Of a stretch of DNA of 64,000 nucleotides, positions 17,257-26,353 are shown one piece after another. Where the stretch lies: NCBI RefSeq assembly GCF_016706325.1, contig NZ_JADJJX010000001.1:1240001-1304000 (forward strand). Reading direction: 5' to 3'. Positions within the stretch are counted from its first letter, which is position 1. Each line of letters begins with the position of its first letter. The notes below the pieces were generated by a model. The model searched no databases. It saw only the letters and a program-made list of their open reading frames with translations, and was not told the DNA's origin. Made by a program: the position numbers and the translations under genes. The stretch comes from Methanothrix sp. (GTDB lineage Archaea; Halobacteriota; Methanosarcinia; Methanotrichales; Methanotrichaceae).

Positions 17257-18572
17257 AGTAGTGATGATTATAATGACTATCCTCATTGTTTATTCAATGA
17301 TGAATCGAAGCTGATCAATCCTTCAACAGCAGCATTAGCCATTACCGTTGGGTCCATTAGTCCAGGTCTGAAATCGATTGATCCAGCACGTCGTCCTATA
17401 GCAAAGCACCCAGGCTTTCCGTCACCGTTCACACGAACTGGACCTGGATTGGGGGGAATGATCAAGCCAGATCTTGTTGAAGTGGGCGGTGACTGGGTAT
17501 ATCCGGCTGATGAAGATCCATCAATTGGGGTAGTTACGGCGAATAAAGATTTCATTATAAGTAGCCCCTTTGTCGTCGAGAATGGAACCAGTTTTTCAAG
17601 TGCGAAAATTTCGAATCTTATAGCCAAATTATGGAATCAATTTCCTTCGGCGTCTGCAAACTTAATAAAGGCACTAATAATATCTTCTTGTTCTCATCCT
17701 GAAAAATTCTCTCCTAGGGATGGACAAACTACTTTTGAGTGTTCTTCGCCTCTATGCTATCGGCCAGCATTTGATGAAGGAAAAGTCAACGCCATCTATG
17801 GACATGGACGGCCAAATATTATTCAGGCAAGTTCATCGGATCTAAACCGCGTCGTTTTGCTCGATGAATCTACAATAAAGTTGGATTCTGCTAGATTTTA
17901 TGAAATTCCTCTTCCAAATAATTATTATTCTACAAGGGGTGATAGAGAGCTTTCCGTTGCTCTTTGTTTTGATCCCAGGACAAAGAGAACTAGAGGGGAT
18001 TCTTATCTTGGCTGTACAATGGAATTTAGATTGCATAGAGGGGCCTCCCTTAGCGCATTAAAAGCAAAATATACAAATCTAGACGATGTCAAGTCTGAAG
18101 AGGCGCACCTGAAGGAAATATCCCTCTTGCCAGGACCGCAAGCAAGAAGCAAAGGATGCACACAAAAGGGCTCTATAATCCTAAAGAATCCACGATTTTC
18201 GGATGAAAAACTTCAATTGGCATTAATATGCCGCGACAAATGGATTGATGACCCTGCATATGAACAAAAATATGCAGTAGTAGTAAGGGTAGCACACAAA
18301 TACTCGGTTGACTTGTATACTCCTATAAAATCAAAGATCGATATTAGATTACGCATGAGGGCCCGGGTTTAAAGCAGATCACTAAAAACTGCAGTTCTGT
18401 GAATTCTTGACTTGACGACGGCTCCAGCTCGTTCGTCCGTGGATGGATCTGCACGACGCATAATCTCTTGCGCAGGATTCAAGAAATATCGCCATTTTCA
18501 AGTAAAAGATGTAGGCTCTGCAGAATAGAGCAGATCTCATAATTTCTATCGTGCTTGGCTTGTAGGCCCGGC

Positions 18573-19031
18573 TCAAGGCCCATCCTTCACCCTCACCACC
18601 TCAATTCCCGCCTGCTCGAGGAATTTCAAGGCCGTCTGGTCGGGATAGGAGTGATGATAGACCACCTTTCTCACACCCGCATTGATCATCATCTTGGCGC
18701 AGAGGATGCAGGGCTGGTGGGTGCAGTATAGCGTCGCTCCCTCGATGGATATGCCGTGCATCGCCGCCTGGATGATGGCGTTCTGCTCTGCATGCACCGC
18801 CCGGCACAACTCATGGTGAGTGCCGCTCTGGACATTCTCCCGCGCGCAGCCCACTGTATCGCAGTGCTCAAGGCCCGCAGGCGCGCCGTTGTATCCTGTG
18901 GTCAGTATCCTCTTGTTCTTCACAAAGAGGGCCCCCACCTGATTGCGCAGACAGGTGGAACGCTTGGCCACCACCATGGCGATCTCCATGAAGTACTCAT
19001 CCAGGCCGGGACGCTCGATTGAGGGCATCAT
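18573..19031 (-). CDS. dCMP deaminase family protein
   Basis: A 152-residue zinc deaminase. The metal-binding motif HAE is at 80-82 with Cys108 and Cys111 in PCILC. The N-terminal RSTCLRNQVGALFVKNKRIL and GYNGAPAG patterns are typical of ComEB/dCMP deaminases. It converts dCMP to dUMP for thymidylate synthesis. It ends about 200 bases from the foreign cassette, and that gap shows no supported gene. Divergent to it lies the lysyl-tRNA synthetase gene. Confidence 0.9.
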   Translation of the reverse strand: MMPSIERPGLDEYFMEIAMVVAKRSTCLRNQVGALFVKNKRILTTGYNGAPAGLEHCDTVGCARENVQSGTHHELCRAVHAEQNAIIQAAMHGISIEGATLYCTHQPCILCAKMMINAGVRKVVYHHSYPDQTALKFLEQAGIEVVRVKDGP

Positions 19032-19099
19032 CCTGGATAGCTCTCCTCTTTATTAATAAGCCCTCTTGGAGACCTCCGGCTGCCAGGGGAGAACGGAAG

Positions 19100-19107
19100 C
19101 TTAATAT
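19100..19107 (+). promoter_or_regulatory. TATA box for lysS
   Basis: CTTAATAT is centred about 29 bases upstream of the ATG at 19133. This supports that ATG as a nearly leaderless start in preference to the TTG at 19124. Confidence 0.5.
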
Positions 19108-19132
19108 CCCCTCTTAGCATCGATTGCTCCAT

Positions 19133-20635
19133 ATGTCTATTCACTGGGCGGATGTCATAGCCGAGAGGCTGGAAGGCTCTGGCCCCCATACCATCGCTAC
19201 AGGCATCACCCCCTCCGGACCGGTTCACATCGGCAATATGCGCGAGGTCATGACTGCAGAGGCGGTCTATCGCGCTCTTCTGGACAGAGGGGTGGAAGTG
19301 CGTCTGATATACATCGCCGATAACTTCGACCGCTTGCGCAGGCTCTATCCCTTCCTGCCGGAGAGCTTCAAGGAGCACATCGGCAAGCCGCTCTCAGAGA
19401 TCCCTTGCCCCGAGGGCTGCTGCGCCAGCTATGCAGATCACTTTTTAAATCCCTTCCTGGAGAGCATGGAGCGGCTGGGCATAAAGCCTGAGATCTACCG
19501 GGCGGATCTCCTCTACAAGGAGGGCAGATATAACGAGGCCATCAAGACTGCTTTCTCCCGAAAGGATGAGATCGCCCGTATACTGAAAGAGGTCTCGGGC
19601 CGCGCCGTCCCCGAGGGCTGGAGCCCCTTTGATGCCATCTGCTCCGTCTGCGGCCGGACGAACACCACCCGGGTTACCGGATTCGACCTGGATGCCGAGA
19701 CGGTGGACTATGTCTGCTCCTGCGGCAGCCAGGGCACAGTTCCCATGGCTGGCGGGGGGAAGCTGGTCTGGCGGGTGGACTGGCCGGCCCGCTGGCCCAT
19801 ATTCCAGGTGACAGTTGAGCCCTTCGGCAAGGATCATGCTACTGCAGGGGGCTCATATGATACCGGCAAGAGGATCAGTGAGGAGATCTACAATTACCCC
19901 GCTCCCTTCCCCGTGGTCTACGAATGGATCCATCTCAAGGGCGTGGGGGCTATGCACAGCTCCACTGGGATTGTGGTCACCATCCAGGAGATGCTGGATG
20001 TCGTCCCGCCGGAGGTTTTGCGCTACCTGATCATCAGAAACAAGCCGGAAAAGCATATCGAGTTCGACCCCGGCCTGCCCCTGTTGAGCCTGGTGGATGA
20101 GTATGACCAGAGAAAAGGGGATGAGAGGGCCATAGAGCTCTCCAATGTCAGCAAGAGCGGACCCTTTGGGATACCATTCAGACATATGGTCACTGCTGTG
20201 CAGATCGCTCGCGGAGATGAGGAGCAGCTCTTCGTCGCTCTGGAGAGGTCCGGCTATGATGTGGTATCCAGAAGAGAGGAGATCCTGGCCCGGGCCAGGA
20301 ATGTGCAGGTCTGGCTGGAGAAGTATGCTCCCCCTTATGTCAAGTTCCAGTTACAAGAGAAGCTCCCCGCAGAGGTGAACAACCTCTCTGCCGCCGAACG
20401 GCAGGGCCTGGGCCTTCTTGCTCAGAGAATAGATGAGAAGACCGCCGCCGAGATCCATGACCTGGTCTATGCCGTGGCCAAGGAGATGAACCTTGACTCC
20501 AAGAAGTTCTTCCAGGCGGTATACCTGGCATTCCTGGGTGACAGGCAAGGGCCTAAGGCGGGCTGGTTCCTGGCCAGCCTGGACAGGGATTTTGTCCGGT
20601 CCAGGCTAGAAGAGGCAGCCGGATCCCCGGACTGA
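19133..20635 (+). CDS. lysS: Lysyl-tRNA synthetase, class I
   Basis: A 500-residue class I LysRS, the archaeal form unrelated to the class II enzyme of most bacteria. It charges tRNA-Lys with lysine. Visible features are the HIGH-like motif in GPVHIGNM near residue 30, a zinc-ribbon-like CSVCGRT...CSCGSQG pair and the GVGAMHSSTG segment. The in-frame TTG at 19124 is possible, but ATG 19133 is favoured by the TATA spacing. The deoxyribosyltransferase-like gene follows after 14 bases. Confidence 0.93.
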   Translation: MSIHWADVIAERLEGSGPHTIATGITPSGPVHIGNMREVMTAEAVYRALLDRGVEVRLIYIADNFDRLRRLYPFLPESFKEHIGKPLSEIPCPEGCCASYADHFLNPFLESMERLGIKPEIYRADLLYKEGRYNEAIKTAFSRKDEIARILKEVSGRAVPEGWSPFDAICSVCGRTNTTRVTGFDLDAETVDYVCSCGSQGTVPMAGGGKLVWRVDWPARWPIFQVTVEPFGKDHATAGGSYDTGKRISEEIYNYPAPFPVVYEWIHLKGVGAMHSSTGIVVTIQEMLDVVPPEVLRYLIIRNKPEKHIEFDPGLPLLSLVDEYDQRKGDERAIELSNVSKSGPFGIPFRHMVTAVQIARGDEEQLFVALERSGYDVVSRREEILARARNVQVWLEKYAPPYVKFQLQEKLPAEVNNLSAAERQGLGLLAQRIDEKTAAEIHDLVYAVAKEMNLDSKKFFQAVYLAFLGDRQGPKAGWFLASLDRDFVRSRLEEAAGSPD

Positions 20636-20649
20636 AAGGAGATGCGTCG

Positions 20650-21084
20650 ATGGGCCAGCCTCACAGGATCTATCTTGCCGGTCCCATATTCTCTGCCGGG
20701 GAGATCGCCTGGGCAAGAGAGCTATGCAACGCCCTCCGAGAATGGCTTGAAGAGGCTGATGTGAACGGCCAGATCATTTGGCCCTATGAGCTCTCCACAA
20801 ACCAATGGGGGGCGAAGGAGATCTTCCAGGAGAACCTGAGGGCTCTGGATAGCTGCGATCTGATGGTGGCCATCCTGGACGGGCCCCAGGTGGATGATGG
20901 CACCGCCTGGGAGATCGGCCATTTCTTCCAGCAGAGAAAGAGGGTTCTGGGGATAAGAACCGATATCAGGAATGCAGGGGAGCTCAAGGCCTCCCGCATC
21001 AACCTGATGATCGAGTTCTCCTGCCTGAGCATATCCTCAAGCATCAGGGAACTCTATTCTGAGCTGGAGGGGCTGCTGGCTTGA
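20650..21084 (+). CDS. Nucleoside 2-deoxyribosyltransferase-like protein
   Basis: A 144-residue protein with the family patterns RIYLAGPIFSAGE at the N-terminus and DLMVAILDGPQVDDGTAWEIG in the middle; the latter holds the catalytic acidic residues. Members cleave or transfer deoxyribosyl groups in nucleotide salvage, and some remove damaged nucleotides. The stop overlaps the TTG start of the phosphoesterase gene by four bases, and lysS lies just upstream, so the three are probably one operon. Confidence 0.85.
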   Translation: MGQPHRIYLAGPIFSAGEIAWARELCNALREWLEEADVNGQIIWPYELSTNQWGAKEIFQENLRALDSCDLMVAILDGPQVDDGTAWEIGHFFQQRKRVLGIRTDIRNAGELKASRINLMIEFSCLSISSSIRELYSELEGLLA

Positions 21085-21914
21085 CTGCTGGACTGCCTGC
21101 TCCTGGCACCTGCTCCTCCTCCTCTTCAGGCTCAACCGCCCCCTCCGCTTCCTCCATAGCCCCCGTCTTCGGCGCCCCTCTTCTTCTGGCAGAGGGAAAG
21201 GAACGGCTTCTCATCGCCTCCGACATCCACCTGGGCCTGGAGTATGAGCTCTGGCTGGGAGGGGTGTCCATACCCAGCCAGACCAAAAAGATCCTCGCCG
21301 CCCTGAAGGGATACCTGGAAGCGATCCGCCCGGATAGGCTGCTGATCCTGGGAGACCTGAAGCACAATGTGCCAAAGACGAGCTGGCAGGAGAGAAGGGA
21401 GATCCCCGGTTTCCTCCACCAGCTATCTGGACTGACAAAGGTGGATATCGTCTCGGGAAACCACGACAGCAACCTGGCAGATATGGTTCCCCTGGGGGTC
21501 AGAGTCCATCCCCCTTCTGGAATTGTGCGGGAGGGCAGGGGCTACTTTCACGGCCATACCTGGCCGGAGGAGAGGGTGGTGCGCTCGGGCCTATTGGTTG
21601 CCGCCCATCTTCATCCCGCAGTAAGGCTCAAAGATCCTCTGGGCAACTCTCAGAGCCATCCCGTCTGGGCCCGGGCGCCCCTAAAGGCAGAGGCGATAGA
21701 GGAGCATTACGGCCTTGCCTCCTCCGGGGAGATCATCATCATGCCGGCCTTCAACCCCCTCTGTGGCGGACTGGCTCTCAATGAGCCGGCAGAGGATATG
21801 CGCGGCCCGGTGCTGGCGATGGCCGATATGGAATGTGCTCGTCTCTATCTGCTGGATGGCACTGATCTTGGCCTGCTGGCGGAGATAAAGGCCTCTGGAG
21901 GGGGGTCGATCTGA
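21081..21914 (+). CDS. Metallophosphoesterase (COG1407-like, ICC family)
   Basis: A 277-residue calcineurin-like phosphoesterase. Metal-site motifs appear in order: SDIHLGLE (Asp48, His50), LGDLKHN, SGNHDS, HGHTWP and AAHLHP. The substrate is unknown; archaeal members are often linked to DNA repair or nucleotide metabolism. The start is a TTG overlapping the previous stop. The first 30 residues are serine-rich low complexity, so the true start may lie further in, although no later start codon fits well. Confidence 0.85.
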   Translation: MTAGLPAPGTCSSSSSGSTAPSASSIAPVFGAPLLLAEGKERLLIASDIHLGLEYELWLGGVSIPSQTKKILAALKGYLEAIRPDRLLILGDLKHNVPKTSWQERREIPGFLHQLSGLTKVDIVSGNHDSNLADMVPLGVRVHPPSGIVREGRGYFHGHTWPEERVVRSGLLVAAHLHPAVRLKDPLGNSQSHPVWARAPLKAEAIEEHYGLASSGEIIIMPAFNPLCGGLALNEPAEDMRGPVLAMADMECARLYLLDGTDLGLLAEIKASGGGSI

Positions 21915-21971
21915 GGCAGAGCAAGGATTATCTGCTCTCCCTCAACTATGCAGCAGGATAAGAGGGATCTG

Positions 21972-22532
21972 ATGGTGAACGATAAAGATCGACTGCTGAG
22001 GCTGCTGATTGAGAGGTCGCTGGAGATAAGGCCGGTCACCCTCTCCTCCGGCCGGAAGAGCGACTACTACATAGACTGCAAGAGGGTCACATTGAGCCCG
22101 GAAGGGGCCTATCTTACTGCCAGGCTGATGCTGGAGATGATCCATCCCCAGGCCTCGGCCATCGGCGGGCTGACCTTGGGGGCGGACCCCATTGTATCGG
22201 CCATATCCGTCCTGAGCCATCTGCAGGGCAGGGGGCTGGCAGGGTTGATAGTGAGAAAGGAGCCCAAGAAGCATGGCACCATGAGCTATGTGGAGGGTCC
22301 GATGCTGGAAGAAGGGGCAAAGGTGGCAGTGGTGGAGGATGTTGTCACCTCCGGAGCCTCACTGCTGAGGGCCATTGAAAGGATTGCCGCTGCCGGCTAT
22401 GAGCCGGTGCAGGCCTTGGCCATACTAGACCGCCAGGAGGGGGGGCGCGAGGCCATCGAGGAGCGCGGATTCCACCTGCAGGCGCTCTATAATCGCAGCG
22501 ATCTGGGATTGGATGACCAAAAAGCAAATTAG
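21972..22532 (+). CDS. pyrE: Orotate phosphoribosyltransferase
   Basis: A protein of 186 residues from ATG 21972. The PRPP-binding motif VAVVEDVVTSGASLL is clear, and the N-terminal TLSSGRKSDYYIDCKRVTL is diagnostic for PyrE. It joins orotate to PRPP to form OMP in pyrimidine synthesis. An upstream in-frame ATG at 21948 is possible; I prefer 21972 because a GAGGGATC stretch lies just before it. It follows the phosphoesterase gene by under 60 bases. Confidence 0.92.
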   Translation: MVNDKDRLLRLLIERSLEIRPVTLSSGRKSDYYIDCKRVTLSPEGAYLTARLMLEMIHPQASAIGGLTLGADPIVSAISVLSHLQGRGLAGLIVRKEPKKHGTMSYVEGPMLEEGAKVAVVEDVVTSGASLLRAIERIAAAGYEPVQALAILDRQEGGREAIEERGFHLQALYNRSDLGLDDQKAN

Positions 22533-22598
22533 TTGGAGCTTGAGCTGACCTTGCACATTCTATCCTGGTGCAGGGCCTCCCAATTCCGGAGCCTCCTT

Positions 22599-23234
22599 TC
22601 AGCCCCTTTGCTCGGTTGCCGGTCTGTTCCGTTCTGGATTCAGATCATACAAGTATGGGGCATCCTCTGGGTGAGGCGCTCTATAGCCATCTGGACTGAT
22701 GGGCATGGTGCTGTTTCCCATCAACTGGCTCTGATTCAGAGGAGCATAGCCCGGCGGATAGAGTTCAGATCCGTTTATCCCTTGGGGGCCCTCGCCTGAC
22801 TGGGGTGAGATGCCCGCGGGATACATCTGACCGGGCTGCATGGGCATAGTCTGGCCCATGACCATGAGGGTGGACAACAGGGCCAGATTTCTCCAGGACC
22901 CATCTTCTGCATACAATACCTGAGAGGCTATAGTATAATTGCCGCTTTGCATTGCTCTTATGGGATAACTGATGGGCGCGGTTATGCCGGGATACAGTTG
23001 TGCTGTCTGACCTTCCGGATTGCTGGTCTCAATGCCCGGAGGGAGTTCGGGTGTGACAATCGCCTGAGTGGCGTCGCTTCCGTAATAGGTCAGCGAAACT
23101 GTTACCATAGCATTCTCGCCTACATTTAACGCTGGAGGCACGCTCTGATAGGCGGTCAGTTGTGCCACGGCCGACCACATGAGCGCACCTATCCCGAGGA
23201 GCAAAAGAACCCACACCAATCCCAAATGTTTCAT
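22599..23234 (-). CDS. Secreted or membrane-anchored hypothetical protein
   Basis: A 211-residue protein with an N-terminal signal/anchor (LGLVWVLLLLGIGALMWSAVA). It is followed by a beta-rich domain of CARDB-like type (SVPPALNVGENAMVTVSLTYYG) and a tail rich in Pro, Gln, Met and Tyr (GQTMPMQPGQMYP, PPGYAPLNQSQ). It is probably an envelope protein exposed outside the cell. No enzymatic motif is visible. It is convergent with pyrE and divergent from the membrane protein gene at 23396. Confidence 0.7.
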   Translation of the reverse strand: MKHLGLVWVLLLLGIGALMWSAVAQLTAYQSVPPALNVGENAMVTVSLTYYGSDATQAIVTPELPPGIETSNPEGQTAQLYPGITAPISYPIRAMQSGNYTIASQVLYAEDGSWRNLALLSTLMVMGQTMPMQPGQMYPAGISPQSGEGPQGINGSELYPPGYAPLNQSQLMGNSTMPISPDGYRAPHPEDAPYLYDLNPERNRPATEQRG

Positions 23235-23395
23235 CGAGCTTCCTTTTTTCCCGGCGAGATTTAAAGATAGCTGTCATACGAGATTTATATGAGCTCTACT
23301 TGCCATATCGATAATGATTCTATCGAATAAGAGAGGGTGAGCTTCTCTTGCCCTATACATAAAATACTTATTTGCATTGAAGATATGCATATCTG

Positions 23396-24634
23396 ATGGA
23401 CGTCTCTTTCTCTGCCTGGCGGCATTCGCGCGAAGAGAGCTTGCAGCTCAAAGGGGATAGCTTCTCCTTTCTCTTCGATAGGCGCTACACCAACAGGCTC
23501 AATCGAATGAGCCGGGTCTTCTTCGAGGCTTATGTCGTCGCCACCAAAGAGCTGGCTGCGCAGGAGGATCGCTTTCCCAGCCTCAGCGAGATCGATGCTA
23601 AGATGGAGAGCGGCGCTGTCTATGCATTCAAAGATCGACTGATGAAGAACACTGAGTTCTTCGAGGAGGTCAAGATATCCGGCGTCTCCTACCTGGTTCC
23701 GCGAGCCCTGAAATTTGTGGATTCCACGGGCACATATACTGATCTGATACTGAACTTCGATGAAGGGGCGGTGGTCTTGCCTACACGCAGGAAGACCCCC
23801 TCCCTCGGTGGGCCTGCTGCTCCCTCCTCCGATGAAGAGGAAGCTGTCACCTTCGAGCCGGAGGATGATGCTGAACTGGCAGCGGAGCCGGATGAGAAGT
23901 CCGCGGGCGAGCTCAAGCCAAAACCCCCTTCCCATCTCTTCGAGGAGGAGGAGAGCATCGCGACGGAGAATGGGGCCGCTGGCATCGTCGAGCAGCCTAT
24001 AGCGAAGGGGGAAGGGATGGCACCGTCCAGGATCGCCGAGCCCGCTCCAGCCACATCATTCTCGGATAAAGAGCCACCAGTGCCCCCTGCGAGAGAAGGG
24101 CTGAGCAAAGAGATGTTGATTGCCGGGCTGGCAGGATTGATGATTCTTTTTGCTGTGGGGGCATATCTATTCTCTGGCGGCTTCACAACAGATGGCCAGG
24201 TCGCCAATAGTTCTGGCAAGCCCTTGATATTTGTTGATTACACTGCCTCTTTAGTAAATTTCAGCAATGAGAGCTATCTGGGCTTTGACATAATCAATCC
24301 CCAGGGAATGCCCAATGAGATTGAGATGAGGCTTCCTCCGAATATCGATCAGAGCATCAGTGCCCAGGGGGGAATAGTGACCATCACCCATGGGGACCAC
24401 ACCCTGGTGAAGATGAACAGCAGCACCGATGCCAGCGTGAAGATATATCTGCTCAATAACTGGACTGAGGTTCCCCTGACCCTCAGCTTTGCGAGCATTG
24501 AGAACTATGATACCGGCCTGCAGGTTCATGGCCAGGATTACTATGTCACGCGCAAGAACGATACCCTGATCTTAAATCTGAATCTGACTGGGGATGGCGT
24601 GAAGTTTGAGCAGAGCTACAGCAAAAAATCCTGA
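23396..24634 (+). CDS. Hypothetical single-pass membrane protein
   Basis: A 412-residue protein I cannot assign. Residues 1-120 look globular and cytoplasmic (MDVSFSAWRHSREES, FLFDRRYTNRLNRMS). Residues about 125-235 are a low-complexity acidic/proline linker. One strong membrane segment (MLIAGLAGLMILFAVGAYLFSG) is near 238-260. The rest is a beta-rich domain with several N-x-S/T sites, presumably outside. The layout suggests a sensor or anchor spanning the membrane. The next gene may start inside its 3' end. Confidence 0.7.
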   Translation: MDVSFSAWRHSREESLQLKGDSFSFLFDRRYTNRLNRMSRVFFEAYVVATKELAAQEDRFPSLSEIDAKMESGAVYAFKDRLMKNTEFFEEVKISGVSYLVPRALKFVDSTGTYTDLILNFDEGAVVLPTRRKTPSLGGPAAPSSDEEEAVTFEPEDDAELAAEPDEKSAGELKPKPPSHLFEEEESIATENGAAGIVEQPIAKGEGMAPSRIAEPAPATSFSDKEPPVPPAREGLSKEMLIAGLAGLMILFAVGAYLFSGGFTTDGQVANSSGKPLIFVDYTASLVNFSNESYLGFDIINPQGMPNEIEMRLPPNIDQSISAQGGIVTITHGDHTLVKMNSSTDASVKIYLLNNWTEVPLTLSFASIENYDTGLQVHGQDYYVTRKNDTLILNLNLTGDGVKFEQSYSKKS

Positions 24635-25640
24635 TCTCTCTTTTCTGGCGGTGCGGGCTAAAAGAGAGGATACATTTGCTGCTCTCAGGAGCATCACTGC
24701 TCAGGGATTGCTTGATCGCAGCCGCAAGGTGGTGGAGAGGGGAGTCTATACAGAGATACCTGTCACAGCCAGCGCCCCTGGCTTTCGGATTATATCTCAG
24801 GATGCTCCTCTTTACTATCGAAAGGCACCGGATCTGGCTGAATCTCTAAGAGGCCAGCTGCTGCCAGAGGAGATAGAGCTTCTGCCTCGAGGATGGTATA
24901 TCCTGGGGAATGTGATAGTGGTCAAGATCCATCCGCGCCTTGAGCCTCACCAGGCCCGCATAGGACGGGCGCTGCTGGACTGCTATCCCCGCTGCCGGAG
25001 CGTCCTGCGCGATTATGGCATAGAGGGCCCTTTCAGAGAGCCGGTCCGGGAGATCATTGCAGGCACAGTGACGGAGACGGTTCATCGAGAGAATGGTGTC
25101 ATCTTTCATCTTGATGCCAGGAAGGTGATGTTCTCGGCGGGCAATCTGAGAGAGAGGATGCGCATGGGCAATCTGGGCCGGGGGGAGTATGTGGTGGACA
25201 TGTTCGCCGGTATTGGCTATTTTTCCCTTCCCATGGCCGTCCACTCCCCGCCCAGGAGGATCCTGGCCATTGAGCTGAACCCCAATGCTTACCACTATCT
25301 CTGCTTGAACATCAAAGAAAACAGGGTGGAGGATATAGTGAAGCCCATACTGGGTGACTGCGCGAAGGCCACTCCAGAGGGGGTGGCAGACAGAGTGGTG
25401 ATGGGCATGGTCCAGGTAACGGATCGATATCTTCAGAGGGGGATCAGGGCCCTGCGTCCCGGTGGGGTGCTTCATTATCATCAGACAGTGCCCTCCCGAG
25501 CCTATCCGGAACAGGCAGTCCGCGACATCGCGGAGGCAGCAAGAGCTTTGGGCAGAGGATCTCAGATCCTGAGATGCATCCGGGTGAAGAAGTACTCGCC
25601 GGGAGTTCTCCACTCCGTGGTGGATGCCAGGATCGAATAG
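24606..25640 (+). CDS. taw2: TYW2-like tRNA wyosine aminocarboxypropyltransferase (Trm5/TYW2 family)
   Basis: A protein of up to 344 residues with a SAM-binding domain: VVDMFAGIGYFSLPMAV (motif I) and AIELNPNAYHYL. Where Trm5 methyltransferases have NLP, this protein has VVMGMVQVT followed by GGVLHYHQTVP, the pattern of TYW2. TYW2 transfers an aminocarboxypropyl group to make wyosine derivatives at G37 of tRNA-Phe. The TTG at 24606 overlaps the previous gene; GTG at 24651 (VRAKREDTFA) is an equally plausible start. The Trm5b methyltransferase is a less likely alternative. Confidence 0.82.
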   Translation: MSRATAKNPDLSFLAVRAKREDTFAALRSITAQGLLDRSRKVVERGVYTEIPVTASAPGFRIISQDAPLYYRKAPDLAESLRGQLLPEEIELLPRGWYILGNVIVVKIHPRLEPHQARIGRALLDCYPRCRSVLRDYGIEGPFREPVREIIAGTVTETVHRENGVIFHLDARKVMFSAGNLRERMRMGNLGRGEYVVDMFAGIGYFSLPMAVHSPPRRILAIELNPNAYHYLCLNIKENRVEDIVKPILGDCAKATPEGVADRVVMGMVQVTDRYLQRGIRALRPGGVLHYHQTVPSRAYPEQAVRDIAEAARALGRGSQILRCIRVKKYSPGVLHSVVDARIE

Positions 25641-25739
25641 CCCTACAAGAGCGGGCTCTTCCGGCTGCTGCCATGTGCTGCATTCAGGGGGCGGGGGATC
25701 GATAAGATTAATAACCACCTGTTGCAAGGTTAGTGGCGA

Positions 25740-25812
25740 AGCCCGGTAGTGTAGCGGTCAATCACAGGAGGCTCTGGACCTCCTTACCTAGGTTCGAATC
25801 CTGGCCGGGCTA
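25740..25812 (+). tRNA. tRNA-Gln (anticodon CUG)
   Basis: A 73-nt cloverleaf. The acceptor stem AGCCCGG/CCGGGCT is followed by discriminator A. The anticodon arm GGAGG CTCTGGA CCTCC has anticodon CTG, and the T-arm contains GGTTCGAATCC. The 3' CCA is not encoded. A pyrimidine-rich tract with T runs follows directly and may terminate transcription. Confidence 0.95.
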
Positions 25813-26026
25813 CTTTTCTGCTTTTCCTTTTTTATCCATTCCCCCTTTCCTTCCATTCTCTCTTTCCTCATTTCTCTCCTTTTGCCTTTTGATTCGATCT
25901 GAAGGGAATCGGCCCTGGAAACGGCCAGGCGAGGGAGGGATGTCAAGGGAAAAAAGAGAAAACATCCAGCCAGTCGATCCGGCTGCCATCAACCTCCTTC
26001 GGATCTCCTTCAAGGCTGCTCGAGTC
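25813..26026. other. Pyrimidine-rich intergenic tract after tRNA-Gln
   Basis: About 75 bases after the tRNA are almost pure C and T on the plus strand, including T-runs near 25828-25833 that may act as a terminator. No gene is supported here. Confidence 0.45.
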
Positions 26027-26353
26027 TCAGGGCTCAAGGCGGTCTCTCTTCAGCTCTTCCATGGCCTTCGGGGTTAGCCTGATCTCTGCTAGCTGGATTG
26101 CTCCCATCGAGGAGATCATTCTGGTCATCATCTCCGATACCCTCTGCCCCAGGTCTTCCTCTTTGCTGGAGAGGGCTATCGACAATATATAGCCAAGGTT
26201 ATATGCCATCCAACTGGCATAGGTGAAGTGGACCATGAGGTCTTCCAATCTTCCCTCGATCCAGGGGCTATTGGATTCTGCGCAGATCACCCTTGATCGG
26301 ATCTGATTCAGGCCCTGAATCTCTGCCTCAAACTGAACCAAGCCATCTCTCAA
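26027..26353 (-). CDS. Small helical hypothetical protein
   Basis: A 108-residue, mostly alpha-helical protein from a TTG start. It contains LEDLMVHFTYASWMAYNLGYILSIAL and a charged C-terminus. Composition and codon use look coding, but I recognise no family. Upstream, 26354-26786 holds no other supported gene. Confidence 0.5.
   Translation of the reverse strand: MRDGLVQFEAEIQGLNQIRSRVICAESNSPWIEGRLEDLMVHFTYASWMAYNLGYILSIALSSKEEDLGQRVSEMMTRMISSMGAIQLAEIRLTPKAMEELKRDRLEP

Larger units (their letters stand above)
14836..18372 (+). pseudogene. Intracellular S8 subtilisin-like serine protease, interrupted by an IS1-family element
   Basis: The protease gene lies in two parts, 14836-16077 and 17257-18372. 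Removing 16078-17256 (the IS plus one copy of the target duplication) rejoins them in frame as a 785-residue protein. The triad is complete: Asp268 in VLVIDSG, His300 in ECGHGTS and Ser526 in NGTSFSSA. The oxyanion Asn413 in PSGNF ends exactly at the insertion point. There is no signal peptide, so the enzyme would act in the cytoplasm. Residues 1-260 are a basic, helical N-domain and about 540-785 a beta-rich C-domain. As it stands the first part runs on into the IS and stops at 16156-16158, losing the catalytic serine. It pairs with the AAA+ ATPase upstream and shares its AT-rich composition. Confidence 0.9.

Noticed and set aside
13581..18572. Attachment-site repeats flanking the AT-rich cassette
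   Set aside because: I compared the two edges by eye and found no matching direct repeat, and there is no integrase gene or tRNA at either end.
18382..18576. 64-codon minus-strand frame after the protease
   Set aside because: No motif and no plausible start; it lies at the edge of the foreign cassette and is most likely non-coding.
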